Shown piece by piece: positions 45,801-59,399 of a stretch of DNA of 64,000 bases; the first letter of the stretch is position 1; every line of letters starts with the position of its first letter. The position numbers and the translations under genes are program-made. The DNA is from Prostheceraeus crozeri (Eukaryota > Platyhelminthes > Polycladida > Euryleptidae). The notes under the pieces are model-generated. The model was given only the letters and a program-made list of their open reading frames with translations, ran no database searches and was not told the origin of the DNA. The stretch lies in contig CAJQUW010004441.1 of assembly GCA_907163375.1 (NCBI GenBank), forward strand, positions 96,462 through 160,461, in the 5' to 3' direction.

Positions 45801-47767
45801 TAACAAAAACGCGAACTGATGTCTTTCTTAACGAGACTAGACGAAGTGGAAACAGTCAGAGAATGAGCACTCGACTATACTTCATGTGTCTACTTCTGAA
45901 TCTGCGAAAGATGTTATTCGCGAAAAATAAGAGAACCAATGCTTCAACATAGAAGGCTTTACGCACATTTATCGAGTTTTTATTATCTGATCAAGGGATC
46001 AGTCAACTCCTTTGGCTGTCAAATACGGACATCGTACACTTGATATTCACATATTATTTCTCAGAACTTTTCACCTGTCTCATCTAGCCATCCTGTCTTG
46101 CTGATTTTCATAGGTGCATGTACTTCATTCCCATGTAGTCACGGCTCTCAAATACAGACAATATAAATTGAAAATTCCCAAACACATTAGCACACGTGTG
46201 TGAGCAACTGCTTCCATATCTATAGTAATAAAGGCTAAATTTCAGACTTCATGATCTTCAAGACCGAATATCAACAATTATAAGCAAATTGGATCGTTTA
46301 ATTTGCGGAAATGTTTTGCCAATTTTGTAAAATGAACACATGATTTGTGGTAGATGCATTCAGACACAGATGCTTGATAGGACGGAGAAGGATAGACGAG
46401 GTGTAAACAGAGACGGAAATTGGAGAGCACTGTATAGTCCTCTTCTCATATCTCGCAGCGGAACTTTATGGCAGACTCAAAATGAATTCTTCATTTTAAT
46501 ATTCATTTATACATCATGTTGAAATGTGTGAAATCTCTCCTTGCTGAAAACAATTTACGGCTAGAAAATTTGAATGAAAATATATGTACAAGCCCGACAT
46601 GCTTCGTGCATCAACTAGGGCAAACCAGCGGTAAAACAAGGCAGTGGCATATCTTTGCGTGTACATGTCTTTTCATCTAAATGTTTTAGCCGTGAACTGC
46701 TTTTACCAAGGAGAGATTGTACATACTTTCAACATGAAGAACAACTTCCTGATATCGGCATCATTATTAATTTACAAGTGCTCTCCGATATTGACCGGAA
46801 AGTTTCGTTTGTCAATATAGCATACTTCAAAATATGTGTTGAATAACATTAAATAAATCTGCAGATTGGAAAGTTAATGGCCGAATTCAATAACAGGCCG
46901 TTTCATAAAGAGGTCACTGGATAATGGAATAAGGAAGATCAATAAAAGTAAATCCCATCATTGATGCTGACCATTAGACTATTCATCTAGAAAAGTTATA
47001 GAAAATTTCGATTTCTTGACACATAATAGGCAGCAGCGACTTGTAAATAAAGGGGATGACTAAAAAATACGAAAACGGTTTAGGGTTATGTTGGAGGCTC
47101 ATAATGCCAAAAATTTCAAATATGTGGGGCAGGCAATTACAGGATATGGCAAAATGACTGGTGTGCTAGACAAAATGAGATTGAAGATAATCCAGATAAT
47201 GCCAGAGCAGCATAGCATCATGGATTCCAAGAGCAAAGACAAGATCCTCAAGAAACGGATGTAGTCCGTGAGACCCCACGAAGGAGTGCACGGAACGGTG
47301 CCGCACCTGAAACTTTCACATAGATTTGTGCATCGCTTGACTACTATGAAACTGCGAGTTTGCCAGGTCAGGTCCTTCGATAAATAGCTAAGATTAAAAG
47401 CTCTTATATATTTCTATTGAAGAATTGTGACATAATAGTTATAACAGCGATTTTATTGTTATTGACTGCAGATCTAAATCAAAGACGTATTTCTTCAACA
47501 TCATTTGTGTAGAAAGAAGCTACATGTACAGATCACACTCTTTCATATGCGTGGTAATTCGAAACAAATGAACCGATTGAGGTGTGCGCAAACATTTTAT
47601 CCGGAGAGGAAATGGCACGCGTTTGCTGAAATCTCTATGACATTGTTGTGAAGTCATGAGTGCATTACCATGGATTTCTATATAGTATATCGGGATGAGA
47701 CACTGCCAATATCTACATACATTAGTAGTCCTGTTTTGAAGACAGTTGATTGTTAAGTATCACGATA
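39900..47767. other. Nearly 8 kb with no recognisable gene or element
   Basis: Reading frames are 60-115 codons with no family motif. A GC-richer patch at 41143-41330 and an 18-bp perfect palindrome at 42138-42155 (CATGTGCAATTGCACATG) are the only local oddities. A 58-codon frame at 47089-47265 has no recognised match. Confidence 0.5.
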
Positions 47768-48868
47768 CTCAGTGACAAAAAGAATGAAACAAGTCCTGAT
47801 ATGAATACTTATGACTTAAACTTGGTTGTACTGTACGTTTGTTTGTTGTTTGTAAAAGGAAAACTCGAATGCTTTACTCAAAAACATATAATTTGATACT
47901 CATGATTTTATCAACTTAAGTTAGAAACGGGTGTGACCACCGCGAGCATCCAAACAGGCATCGATGCGTGAGGGCATGGATGAGCACAGTCGCTGGATGA
48001 ATGCCAGGTCTAAGAGGTTCCACTGCTCGATCAGTCTGTCGGCCAACATCTTCAAAGACACTGGTGGGTGGTTGTACCTCTCCTTCACTCTGCGACCAAG
48101 TTCATCCCAGTTCCAATCCAATCGTTCACTTGGCAAGCGATGAACACGGATCCGACCATCGTTGAAATCGAGAGTAAACCTCGATTCATCAGTCCAGAGC
48201 ACACGTTCCCACTGACTGTCACTCTACGACTGATGACCTTGACACCACGTCACTCGTCTCCTTCGATGTTCCAGGCTCAGCGGAATTCTCACAGCGGGTC
48301 GTCGAGACTGTATACCAGCTTCTCGCAATCTTCGATATGCAGTTTGAACGCTACAGGCAACGTTTCCAGCAACCTTCCAGTACACAATTAGCTTCGGGAC
48401 GGACACAAATCTGTTTCTTTTAGCAGCTAAAACCAAGCGTGCATCTGTCCGCTTGGATGATACCCTTGGTCTTCCTAATCCTTTCTTCTTTTCCACATTT
48501 CCTTCTGTTTTCCAACGACACCACCACTTCCATACAACGACCCTTGAAATTTTCAATTCTTTCGCAACAGTTGTAGAACTTTGCCCACAACGCATCATCC
48601 CAATTGCCATTCCTCTGGTAAAGTTATCGTGCGCCATTTCATAAGTCAAATCTGGTCAGCAGTAGGTGGTGATTCTGTTCAACTTCTAGCTGTTACTGTG
48701 ACTAATATCAAATTTTGAAATTTGATGGTCCTATATCATTTCCCTTATCATATGGAGTTCAATGGTGATACATAGAAAGCGAGATATCATCTCAAACCAT
48801 AGAAAAAAATGAAACAAACTTCCATTCAAGTCAATGATAGTTGGTTTCATTATTTATGTCAGTGAGCA
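47768..48868 (-). mobile_element. Tc1-like transposon, internally deleted copy
   Basis: The ends CTCAGTGACAAAAAGAATG on the left and CTCACTGACATAAATAATG on the complement of the right are inverted, and both reach GAAAC. TA dinucleotides lie next to both ends (47766-47767 and 48869-48870). The transposase on the minus strand lacks its catalytic centre. This family differs from the Tc1 at 28052. Confidence 0.8.
47921..48649 (-). pseudogene. Tc1 transposase with a deleted catalytic core
   Basis: A single frame starts MTYEMAHDNFTRGMAIGMM, carries the helix-turn-helix SSTTVAKELKISRVVVWKWW and the KGLGRPRVSSKR hook. After RRRVTWCQGHQS comes one TAG stop. The frame then continues into WERVLWTDESRFTLDF with the first catalytic Asp. 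It jumps from RVHRLPSER directly to LDWNWDELGRRVKERYNHP, removing about 100 residues including the second Asp and most of the last catalytic motif. The C-terminus CSSMPSRIDACLDARGGHT is intact. Confidence 0.88.
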
Positions 48869-48870
48869 TA

Positions 48871-51800
48871 CTTCTCAAAGTGAATTTCAAATGTGTTGTC
48901 GATGGTTGTAGCACAAATTGTAGAACTCAAATAGAAAACAAGATCATGCTATTTCATTTCATTGTTTCCCAAAAGACCCTGAAAGAAAGTGTGAAGCTGT
49001 AGATGAAAGACTCAAACAAATAACTCCATGCAAGACTCCTAAGAAAACTAGCATTATTACCGAACCACAATGGCCCGACACAAATGTGTATCTTGTCATT
49101 AACTAACTTAGAAAACACATGAAATTCAAAACCATTTCAAAACTTTCTGTAAGGCAGCAATTATCTTGTCCACCTGACGAAGGTCGCGAACAAAATTAGT
49201 GCAGGTAAACAATTTGAATAATTACTTATCAACGACGAATCCTATATCTCTAACCCATCTGCCAGTTAGGTAAACAAGCTATTGCTGCCAATCACAGTGA
49301 CCTTTCAATGAAAGGCAAGATATCATTTTGTCGTCAATTATTCCAAGCCGTCTTTTCCTCATCATTTTTCTTAAGGCTCATTTTCAATAGCGAAGTAAGT
49401 CTTTTCACCTATTCCCTGAACAAATAGGAAACATATGGCCGCTGAAGAAGTGCTTGAGTGTGCACGGATTTTCCACAATCAGATGTGAAGTCAAAAAGAG
49501 AACAGAGCTATTCTTCGCAAGAGATCATGTATCACTAAAGTATTAATGTCTTATCAATGGAAACCTTTTCTGCCGTATTTCAATAGTTTGAATTAGTTGA
49601 CTGAATGTATGACTTTAGAAATCAAATCGTGTTAGTGAAAACCCTTAAACATGTTTAATTTCACTTCCATTGTGTTGGACGAAAATTGCAATCAGTGAAA
49701 TAAAACGGATGATCGACGGACTGGAATTTTCAGAACCGTATCTACATCGTCAGCAAGCAAACAATACACGTTTAATATACATAACGCTGCTTGTAAGACG
49801 GAAACCGAGGTGAATAATGTGACTTCAAAGCGCTTACTGAACTATGGGTTTTGTTCCAGCTTACAATTGTAAACAAAAACATAACATGCTTTTCCTTAGT
49901 CATTACCTCAATTCTTTTATTTGCTTATCTAAGGTAGAGTATATATATTTTAAGAAAATAAGGCATATTGATGCAGACAGCGGAACCTTCCAAAAACTAT
50001 ACTCGATTGGTATGAATCTGCAATTATCAATAGTTTAGAATGTCTCATTCCGGTAGGCAAAATCAGATTTGCATGTAAGCATGACATGACTTCCGCCCGA
50101 TCTGATATTCTGTAGAGAAACAAGGTGTGATCATGGTCATGACCGGGTCATCATCAGGGATTGGAAATAATTGGATGGAAGAGTTTAATTTATATCAACA
50201 TTACCAATCAATTAATCTTGATCAGCGTTTTCAGCAATCAATTAATTGTAAGAAATGATAACGATATATTATTTCAAACGCATTTTCACAACTACTCTCC
50301 AAAACAGGTCGCAATTTTGACTTTCCAGTGGACCAAATCCTGCGATTTCTTGGAGAGAAGCTTAAAATACGCTAAAACTAAAGGTCACAAAAGCGAAAGT
50401 CGGAAAATTTGTCTACAAGAGAGCAAGAGTAAAACTGCTACAGGGGATCGAATCGCAAAAATGATAAATCGGAAATGACAACCCGAAAATTATTAAACAG
50501 AGGTTAATAGCCAATACCCATTCATTGGCAACTAATTGCCAGGCAGTTATTTCTTCCAATCCGTTGTCATAATCATGATGTGATTGCGAGTAAATGCCTT
50601 TACGAAAATCTCACGGTGTTGAAGCTACCACATTCCAGTAAGGATCGTACACACAAGAATAGCACAAATCAACGGCAGACGCTTTCACAAACTGACAATA
50701 ATGCGATAAAATAATGCAGCCCTGAAAGTCTAGACTGCAGAATTTTCTGATTTTAGACCACGTGAGAACAAATAACTGAATTTCGTAAAGATCCAATAAT
50801 CTGTGACAAAATTTAGGAAGATGATTCTACTGATTGGGAGAGTTTTACTGCTACACACATGCTCAAAATTTGAGATAAGTTGAATCGAAGTATTTACCGA
50901 CTGTTCCTAGTTTAGGGGGAGGGATAACTTATGGCAAATAAATACTTTCTGATGACAAACATTATTCATATGCTAGCACTTATCTTAAAGTGCTTTACTT
51001 CTACAATAGTTTTCATTAATATGATGAATAAATACATTTAGTTGGTTGACTCTACCCTTAATCAGTAGCATTAAAGAAGTGTAAAATATCTGTACACTTC
51101 GACTAAGCTTTACGAACCACGAAAACGATAAAAATCAGAGGTCAATTGTTTTTGGATCGACTTGAGAAGATCAGGTCAAGAGGCCTCTATTTACTTTGAG
51201 GAAGGAATTGGTACTTCCAGCATCAATTAATCGGACATCAACGTACATCCATTGTCAAAATAGCTTACATAAGGACAACTAATCGCTTTTGTCATTAAAC
51301 TTATCTTCGGCTTACTTAAATATACATCATAATTTAATCAGACCGGTAACAGAAACCAAATGTCAGAATAATGTACATCCAAGGAGCAGTTTGACATTTA
51401 AGTAAGTAAAAGTCAATACAAGAATGTAAATAAAACGAATACCAACTCATCGCAAGCAAATAGAATGCCTAATAAAAAAGAGGCAATCCTTCAAGAAAGG
51501 CATGTTGATATCTAAGTAAATATGAGATGTAGTCTCATATGTAGGAAATGATGTCTTATCTATTACAAAATTCTGTGAAAATTAAGAGTTAAGTAAGTAA
51601 TTTATAAAAATGAAGCTGTGATCAGTGGAAAACGACATCATTCGCCTGACTAGTTGAAGTTATGTAGAGATATTGATGCCATAAACCATGAAGAAAAAAA
51701 CAATTTATTCCGAAGTTGAATGATACTCGAATAATTGATGACGCCCTTTATATAATCCTCTTCGACTAATTCTATTTACTAGTGCTATGCATGACATTGC

Positions 51801-54800
51801 CACATCAATCGATAGATGGAAAAACACCATGGATGCATGTCGACAGATTGCATGATATCTTGGGGATTGTGTGAGTTGATTATATGAAACCGACCACCTA
51901 AACCATGTCAACATTTCAACTCTTCCCGTGCCTTCCATACATTCGTGTGCTTAAGAAGTTTTTCCGCTTTCAAACACTATAATAAGCTATTAGCCGTGAC
52001 CGTGTATACATGATGATTTTATGGACTTATATTGAACTGAGTCAATTCAGAAATTTTTGATTAAGAAAACATATGAAAATGACAATGACTGAAACACGAA
52101 GAAAACTGTATCTTTCTGGACATTCTTTGGATAAGTTTCTGGTCGAAATCGCTGAACTAGGAGAGCAATGGTGACAACGTGAAATTGAAAGATATCGCAA
52201 TGTCTAAAGCAATACATCGCATCATGACTAACAATTTTCCTCTGAAAATCCTCTGATCTCATTGTCTGATTAAAACTGGTCGTGTTTGACTTCGTCATAG
52301 TCCGTGTGATGCAAGGAGTAAGAAAAATATATAAATTTCAATAAAATCAATGCATACATAGATCAATGACTACATGTAACACAATACTGCCGGTTTCATA
52401 GCCCATCCCTCCTTTTATATTCAGTCTATGTCTTTATGACATACTTTTGTACATAGACGGCGGTGTGAATTTTAAATTATAAACAGGACCTCTTAGCTCC
52501 ATTCCTTTTCTACCTGAAGATTGTTAACGGATGTTAACTGAAATTAATTGTAATAAATAATGAAAGCTAAAATAAAATCTACATCATTCAAGATTGGCTC
52601 TTTCCAATTCAAAACTATCCATATATGATGATTTCAAAAAAGAGAATTAATATTCCGCGTGAGGTGTGGTCATTTTTGCGATGGATTTTCAGGTCTGAAT
52701 AATAAAAGCAACTTCACTTTTAAGTAAGCCGAAACTTGGAGTCTATTAAAGCATTGCTCACTTCATAAAGTCCAAATTTTTAATATGATAATTTTTAAAT
52801 CTAATTTGCTATGATGATAAGATAATTGAAGAACTTGATTACAACATAAGATGTAGACGAAATAACTTTGATTGGGAATGAAGCTACTGTCAATCTCGAG
52901 GAAACATTCGCATATTTAAATTTGAACTTAAATATTGCCAAATAACAAACAATATTAAATTTGTGATGTTTTCAAGAGGATAAAGAAAGAAAGACATATT
53001 CCGCTACTTATCAGGATTACACTTTATCAGACACAAAAATGTTCGTAAATCAAGTCCACACAGTGTAGCTATAACTACTGTTTTGAAAGAAATAGTACTA
53101 CTCCGTAGTTCTAAGAATCAGTTATTTGATTTCTTCTCCCTTGCTTTGATAAGACTAATAAGACGATTATTAACAAATGTACTATCTTTCACACAATTTT
53201 CGAGCTGTAAGACTTTTAACTTATGTGCAGCTAAAACTTTAAGGGAAAGAATAACAATCGATTTTATTTGACATAAAACAAAGAAATGTAGGCCATCCCA
53301 CAGTGCGTTGAAAGAAAAAGTAGCCACAAATTTCAGTAAGAAAGAGCACATACATTTTTAACCATTCCAATTACACATTAGCTTCGCAAAAGTGCTTGAA
53401 GAAACATAAAATGAAATGTGACACATTTTTGGTTTAGTGTTTTGTGCATGCATCCTTCATAAAAAAAGTTCGAATAAAGTTCATGATAGGAAAGAGTTCA
53501 TTTTCACGATCATTTACTTCTCTTCTTATATACTATTCAATTAATTTCGACCAATAATTTGTTTTCGCAAGAATTTTCGTTTTCAACTATGTCCGTATAG
53601 CTGACAATCTACAGCCCTCGCAGTCGAGGAAAAATATGACAGCAGCAATTGAATAGCATGGAAAAAATACAACATTTAAAAAGCATCATGTCGAAATATG
53701 TACTAAAATTTAAGGTAATAATTTCAACGGTCAAGTTTGACTATTATAGACGGTAACATAAAATATGATGTTTTACAGTGATTAAGAAGGCCTAGAAATA
53801 ATTACTTCTGTAGAATTCTACTGAGATCTTATTGGCCATATGAGAAAATTGTTCCGATAGAACATTGAAACCTGGAAGCTATCCAATTTCTTTCAAATTA
53901 CTGGTGATGGAAAGGGGATAATGAACGATGTCACAAAAAAATTTAGTAATTGTAAGCTATTCAAATGATGGTGGGTAGTACTTCAGGACACTATCGATGA
54001 AAATATTTAATGAGTTTCGAGTGGAGTGGGTAAAAAAATGTTTTTCGTCTACGTGGATTATGGACGACCGGCAGTCACTTACCGTAAGACTATCTCATGT
54101 CTGAAACTGTACATCAGATAGAATTGCAAAATTGCAGAGCAAGAAACGATCGCGAATAGCAGGTATGAATGCATAAATGAACTGATCAATATTTTTGCAA
54201 ATGACGACAACTTTTCATCAACAATGAAAGCTGCTTGAGTTGATGCTAAAAACAGCTTTCGTCTCTCCTTGAAATTTATTGACCAGATTAAAATAGTTAA
54301 TTAAAAGATATGTACAACCCCTACGCGTTTCGAGCGTTCGCTCTTCCTCAGGGGGTAATTTGCTAAAACCAACTGATCTGGCCGCTCACGTGGGCTGCTT
54401 ATATACACTGCTATCGGTTGAGAGATGTTTAAAATACCGTCAACTCTTTTCTTCGATTGATTTTTGGAATCAACTGTTTAATGTAACGAGCTTCAGTCAG
54501 TCTAGTGTCCAATGTTCAATGTGTCCAATGTCCAATGTTTTTAGCATCAACTTAAGTATGAAGAACCTCCTGTTGGCGGCCATCCTGTATAATGAAAGCT
54601 GCAACTGTCTTTACATCTTTGCTATGACCGAGACTAACAGAATAAACTAAGTCACGACCTGTCCCATCTACAGTTCATTGAACGACGACCAAGTTATAAA
54701 TGAGAATTTCGCTCATCACTTGGTAAAGTTTGTCATATTTCGGCATTGTGATTGACCTGCCACTTTAGAAAATAGTATGAAAAGTCAGCAAATCGCCAAA

Positions 54801-56308
54801 TAAGTATGATAAAGGTATGAGGACATGACGGCAGCGACCCCTGCGCCGATTTGAAAATCTGTAGAACAAATCTAACGCCACATTGTCTGATGGGGAACTC
54901 CAATGCATGTTTTAAGGCCTATCGAAATTTTTGTTACATGTATATTTGAAATAGTGTTCCAAATAGAGGTACCATGCAATGCATGCATGGGGAAAAGCGT
55001 ATATTCATTTGACCTCATTGAATTGAATAAAGACCGAATAGAATAAAGTAATTCATAGCTGAATACTTTACTTCTCTCGGAACAAATTATCTGATAATGA
55101 AAATCATACATGAACTTCATATTTCTCATTGGAACATCCATGCGAAATTTCAAGACTGTATCAAGATAATTCGAGAGCAACATACTAACATTTGATAGAA
55201 CAAACAGTTTGACTATCGCTTTCCTATCACCCTTAGACAGCTCAATTATCAAAAGTTACGGAGCATATATACATAAATACATGGAATAATCGAGATTTCA
55301 TGCCCTGAATGAGTAAGCACAAGCCTACAAATTCCCCTTGTGCATCGTCTTGTCTCGGCAAGTTCTGCAAAGACGAAAACATGCTGTTTTTACTTATTCA
55401 CTTTTTGTTTGTTTTTTTGCCGTTATTCACTTGATGTCAATGTCGTCAAAAGAGTCAAGTCATGGGACGCTATCAATGCTTGCTCCATGATCCAATTATC
55501 TCCAAGAGACAACGATCTTCCTATCTATCTGCTTGACGTTTATTACATTAGGATGAATTGATGACATTAGGAAGGCTAGGAACTCCTGGTCATAAAAGAT
55601 AAATTTGATCAAATATATCTGGTCTAATCTATGTTCCAAGCTATGGGTGGCAAGATGAATTTTTATACTAAATCGTAAATATATGATCATATTGCTTCTA
55701 ATAACATAACTGCAGGCATTACAATAGAAGAGTAATAAACAATGATTGAACTTTTTACACCTTCAATAATCTTACATACACTAAAGATTCGGATTTAGAA
55801 AAACCGAAATCCGGTAATCAATACCGAAAAATAAATGAATCATAATTTACAGCTTTCTAGATATCTGACTGGCCTCATGGTCTTAACATGGAGATATTTC
55901 AGCGGTTACAGATGTACATGTATGAATCCAACGCCCATGATCCTTTTCATGACATTGAATCTCTTAGAATATTGAGGAGATCATGCACAGGGTGAATGAG
56001 GAAAGTTTGGCCTTAGATAGACGAATGAGTTAAATGCAGTATGAGTTTCAAGTGTTTTGAATGTTATAGCAAATTATCTGTTTCCTAAATCGGTGTGCCT
56101 AATTATGAAAGAAAAGCATAAATGAAGAACATCTTCATGACAGCGAGCACATGGCCGAAATATTCAAATGCTGATGGAGGACAAAATTGACAGTAGATTC
56201 TAATTGTCCACCATGTTTTGCATGTGTATCAAAGTGATCTTGAATTAATTCGTAAACGATTTTTGCTGACGATAGTCCTTTGTTTAAGCAGGGGAATTAA
56301 ACGTCACA
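48871..56308. other. About 7.4 kb with no recognisable gene
   Basis: AT-rich, without domain-bearing frames. A fragment near 50190-50250 has AATCAATTAAT words like the element at 5281. Bases 54315-54357 contain ACGCGTTTCGAGCG and CTCTTCCTCAGGGGG, which resemble a dispersed repeat, but no second copy is present. Confidence 0.45.
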
Positions 56309-57935
56309 ATGTCCACCCACGGGCGATTGAAAATCCACATTTTAAATGAAGAATCTGAGCAAGAGACCAATACCGAGTGTTTGGATATGCATCTGTATTG
56401 GATAAAGCATAATAATTTCTTATTACGGGATATTATCATTCTTGTTGTACCGATCCGTGATCAATGTTTAACATCATCTTTTACTGCGTCTCGTCGGGAA
56501 AAGTAGAAGTACTTAAAAAATTGGTAAGACTTGGCTGTATTAATCTGTACCAAGTTGTATTAATCTTGTTTCCGTCATGTTCCGGATTCTGTAAACCAGC
56601 AAACATTGCTCGGGGTGCTCCACCTTCATTGTCATCAACTTGTTTGGAAGAATTTGACAATGATATTCGTCGAACTCTGGAAGAAATCGCAGGAATCCAG
56701 CTTTCTGACACGTCATGGTCACAGGCACGCAGCTACAATTTTGGAGGTTTGAGTCTGAGGGATCTTTCCGACCATTCAGCTGCTTCATTCTTTGCATCTT
56801 GCGTCTCCGCAACTCAAGAGCCATCCCAGCACGTGTGTGAAGCTATAAATGAATTTACAACAAATCAGATTTAATCATCTGAATATTCGTCTATTTTCCA
56901 TCAGAAACCCAAGCAGAATGTGCTTTCACAAGCAGTTGATAAATCAAAATTTGCCTACCTCCTGCATACCTCCAAACCCTACCTCCAGTGGTTGGCTTCC
57001 CTCAACCACTGCCTACCTCCAGCCCACCAAGCTCGCTTTATTGCTTCATCAACAAAAGATGCATCCTGTTGTCTAAGAGTTTTTCCTTCATATGGTCTTG
57101 GATCCACATTGAAGCCAATGAAATGCAAGTATTATTGAAATGGTGGCTTGGACTTCCCGTTTTTTCGGGAAGCATCATTATGTCCTACTTGCCCGAAAGG
57201 AAGATGCCAAGTTTTGTGTCCCTTAGGAAATCATGCGCTTACTTGCCATTGTGGTCCTAGTGTTGTTTGCCGTCACAACGAGTTGAGAGACTGTCTCTTT
57301 AGGCACTGCCAACTGGCTCACTTGGCACCTCAGTTGGAGAAAGGTGGCAACTTGGGGCATGACCAGAAACGTCCGGCCGCTATTCTCTTACATTCATGGC
57401 ACCTTGGTCGTTTAGCGGCGCTTGATCTCACGGTGACTCATCCACTAAATTCTAACTCATTGTTGTCAGTGAGACTCACCACAGAGTCAGCTACTGATTT
57501 GGATGATGACAGGAAGAGAAGTGAGAACTACTCGAAGTGTGTTGAAATGGGGTGGCACTGTGAGCCGTTGGCAGTTTCCGTTTACGGAACTTGGGGCAGG
57601 AATGGTCGAAGAATTGGCTCTCGCCCATCCCTTCAAACTGTATCCTCACGTGATGGAATAGAAAGAGGTATTCACGGAAGACTGCGTGTCAACGCCAGTG
57701 CTTTGCTTCTGCATATGGGAGCCAATGTAGGTGACCCAGATCTTTTCGATTCATGACTCCCATCTTAATTCCTTTCCGTTTTGCTTCATTGATTTTGCCT
57801 CTTATTGCTTCCTTTGTTTCAGAATATTAAAGTTATTTTGTAAATAAGTTATAGTCGACCAGGCAATTTTGCATCAGTAGTCTGTGTATAATTCGTATGT
57901 ATTTTTTCAATTGTCCCCATACAATAAAAATGTTT
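56309..57935 (+). mobile_element. LINE with restriction-like endonuclease, 3' portion
   Basis: The sequence carries the C-terminal half of a non-LTR element protein of the group that uses a restriction-like endonuclease. In order there are VPIRDQCLTSSF (end of the reverse transcriptase), FPSCSGFCKPANIARGAPP, SLRDLSDHSAASFFASC, then SKFAYLLHTSKPYLQWLAS and KWWLGLPVF. A zinc knuckle (CPTCPKGRCQ...GNHALTCHC) follows, then VVCRHNELRD. The nuclease region is QKRPAAILLHSWHLGRLAAL with DLTV. The 3' UTR reaches an AATAAA at 57925. The 5' reverse transcriptase core is missing. Confidence 0.8.
56464..57756 (+). pseudogene. C-terminal ORF of the endonuclease-type LINE, disrupted
   Basis: Most motifs lie in one frame, interrupted by a TAA at 56872-56874 and by a local frame excursion around 57125-57165, where KWWLGLPVF is read in another frame. 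The expected Asp of the RPAD nuclease motif is Ala (RPAA), while the later Asp (ALDLTV) is kept. The end of the frame (WGRNGRRIGSRPSL, then GIHGRLRVNASALLL) is well preserved. With an upstream truncation, two kinds of frame damage and a changed catalytic residue, it cannot be active. I treat the exact subfamily as unknown. Confidence 0.75.
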
Positions 57936-58964
57936 CTTAATTCAAGAAGTTATCCAGTAAGTCCATTTCTCAAACTGCAACGCTTGATTGCCAATTAATA
58001 TGATTATCATAATAAATACCTTCTTATATGAAGCAGGCCCAATTTATGATGATCGCTATTGTGATGCTCTGTGATCAAAGCTCATCCACAAATTTTACAA
58101 GTGGAACCGGTACACTTTGGATTTGACAACAAGGGTGCATCATTCTATTTGGCAGGGATTCATCATGTTGCATTGAACGAGCGTCCTAACTTGACAAGGA
58201 GTAATTTAGTGAACCTCATCCACCTGATCCTTATCCTGAGGGATATAGAATGAAGTTCATCAGCCGCCAGGAATCGTTTTCCAGACCTCTAGGACCATGG
58301 TAAAAGAATTGAAGAAGAGATGACGTCGAGATTCTCGTCGACATGTTTCGACGGATGATAAACCATATTAAAAATTAAATTAATATTCCATTGATCTGTT
58401 GAAGCTAAAAGCGACATCTCTTGCTAAACTATTTTTTGGGACATGTCATTGATCATACTTGATTGTGATGAAGGAAATAGCTTATCATGCTCAGTGCTAT
58501 CATTGTCAATCAATTTTTTCCGATATCCATGTGGCTCTTCAAACACTAAAATATTCCCATTTGCCCTGAGGCTTAAAATAGTTTGTATTCATAAGCTGCT
58601 TGAACTTTCAGTCACAAGCCTTTTCTGATACCCTAGCATATGCCATCTAATTCCTGATAGATATTAATTGCTAACTGTCGTCGCATTGCTGCGTGAAGCC
58701 GGTTGAGATGGAATAACAAATCGAAATCTGAGAGAGAGATACATTTCAAAGAGTCATATTGGGAATTCTGTACACGATCCGTCAACAACACTCACTTTCT
58801 CACTAAAGAAATCTGGCTGCCAACAACGATGTGATTGATTCTACAGGAGCCCCGTCTGAGTGGCCATTGGAGATTAAGAGATTAATTGAGAGAAGACAGC
58901 ATAAGAAGGACAGACATCATAATCAACATATAGAAAATCTAGAACCGTGGCTGTTTGACGGAAG
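57936..58964. other. No gene seen
   Basis: About 1 kb after the LINE 3' end with no recognisable signal. Confidence 0.4.
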
Positions 58965-59396
58965 ATGCACTGCACCCTGTACACACATTTGGGAATGACC
59001 AATTCACCATTTCTTCGCATGATTATCAGCGACTTTTCATCAGGTGCAAAGAAATCAATTGCACACCTGCTGGCTCGTAGACGTACTCATAGCATCAAGA
59101 ATGTGGAGATCGTCCTCGTCATGACGTCCGTCTTTCACAGCCGCAAAAAATTTCCTGACAGATTGAATAGAATTACTTTTTTAATAAAACGTAAACCTTC
59201 GAAAATCAGGCCATCTAGACGAATTTTGCATCTTGCTTTGGCACGTGTCAGACTAAATCATATATGGTCAGAGAGCTATCAAGCCTCTGGTGTAGGCTGG
59301 TCTCTACCATGGCCAACTTCTAAATACATGTCACTTATTCGTAGCATCAGCTTCGTTAGCTTCACGTGCGGTATCCCGAAGACGATGTTGATTTGA
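58965..59396 (+). CDS. Unassigned 143-codon reading frame
   Basis: This is the longest frame in the right half not tied to a transposon. It is basic (many Arg and Lys), starts MHCTLYTHLGMTNSPFL, and has no domain, signal peptide or membrane segment that I recognise. No splice sites, promoter or polyadenylation signal clearly belong to it. It may be a chance frame or part of a decayed repeat. Confidence 0.15.
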   Translation: MHCTLYTHLGMTNSPFLRMIISDFSSGAKKSIAHLLARRRTHSIKNVEIVLVMTSVFHSRKKFPDRLNRITFLIKRKPSKIRPSRRILHLALARVRLNHIWSESYQASGVGWSLPWPTSKYMSLIRSISFVSFTCGIPKTMLI

Positions 59397-59399
59397 AAA

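Noticed and set aside
47089-47265. 58-codon frame starting MLEAHNAKNFKYVGQ
   Set aside because: Looks protein-like in composition, but it is too short and has no recognised relatives or splice sites.
54315-54357. Dispersed repeat with ACGCGTTTCGAGCG
   Set aside because: Resembles a known style of repeat, but a second copy is not in the window, so it cannot be supported.
58965-59396. Protein-coding host gene of 143 codons
   Set aside because: No family motif, no neighbouring exons and no start or polyadenylation context; probably chance or a decayed repeat.
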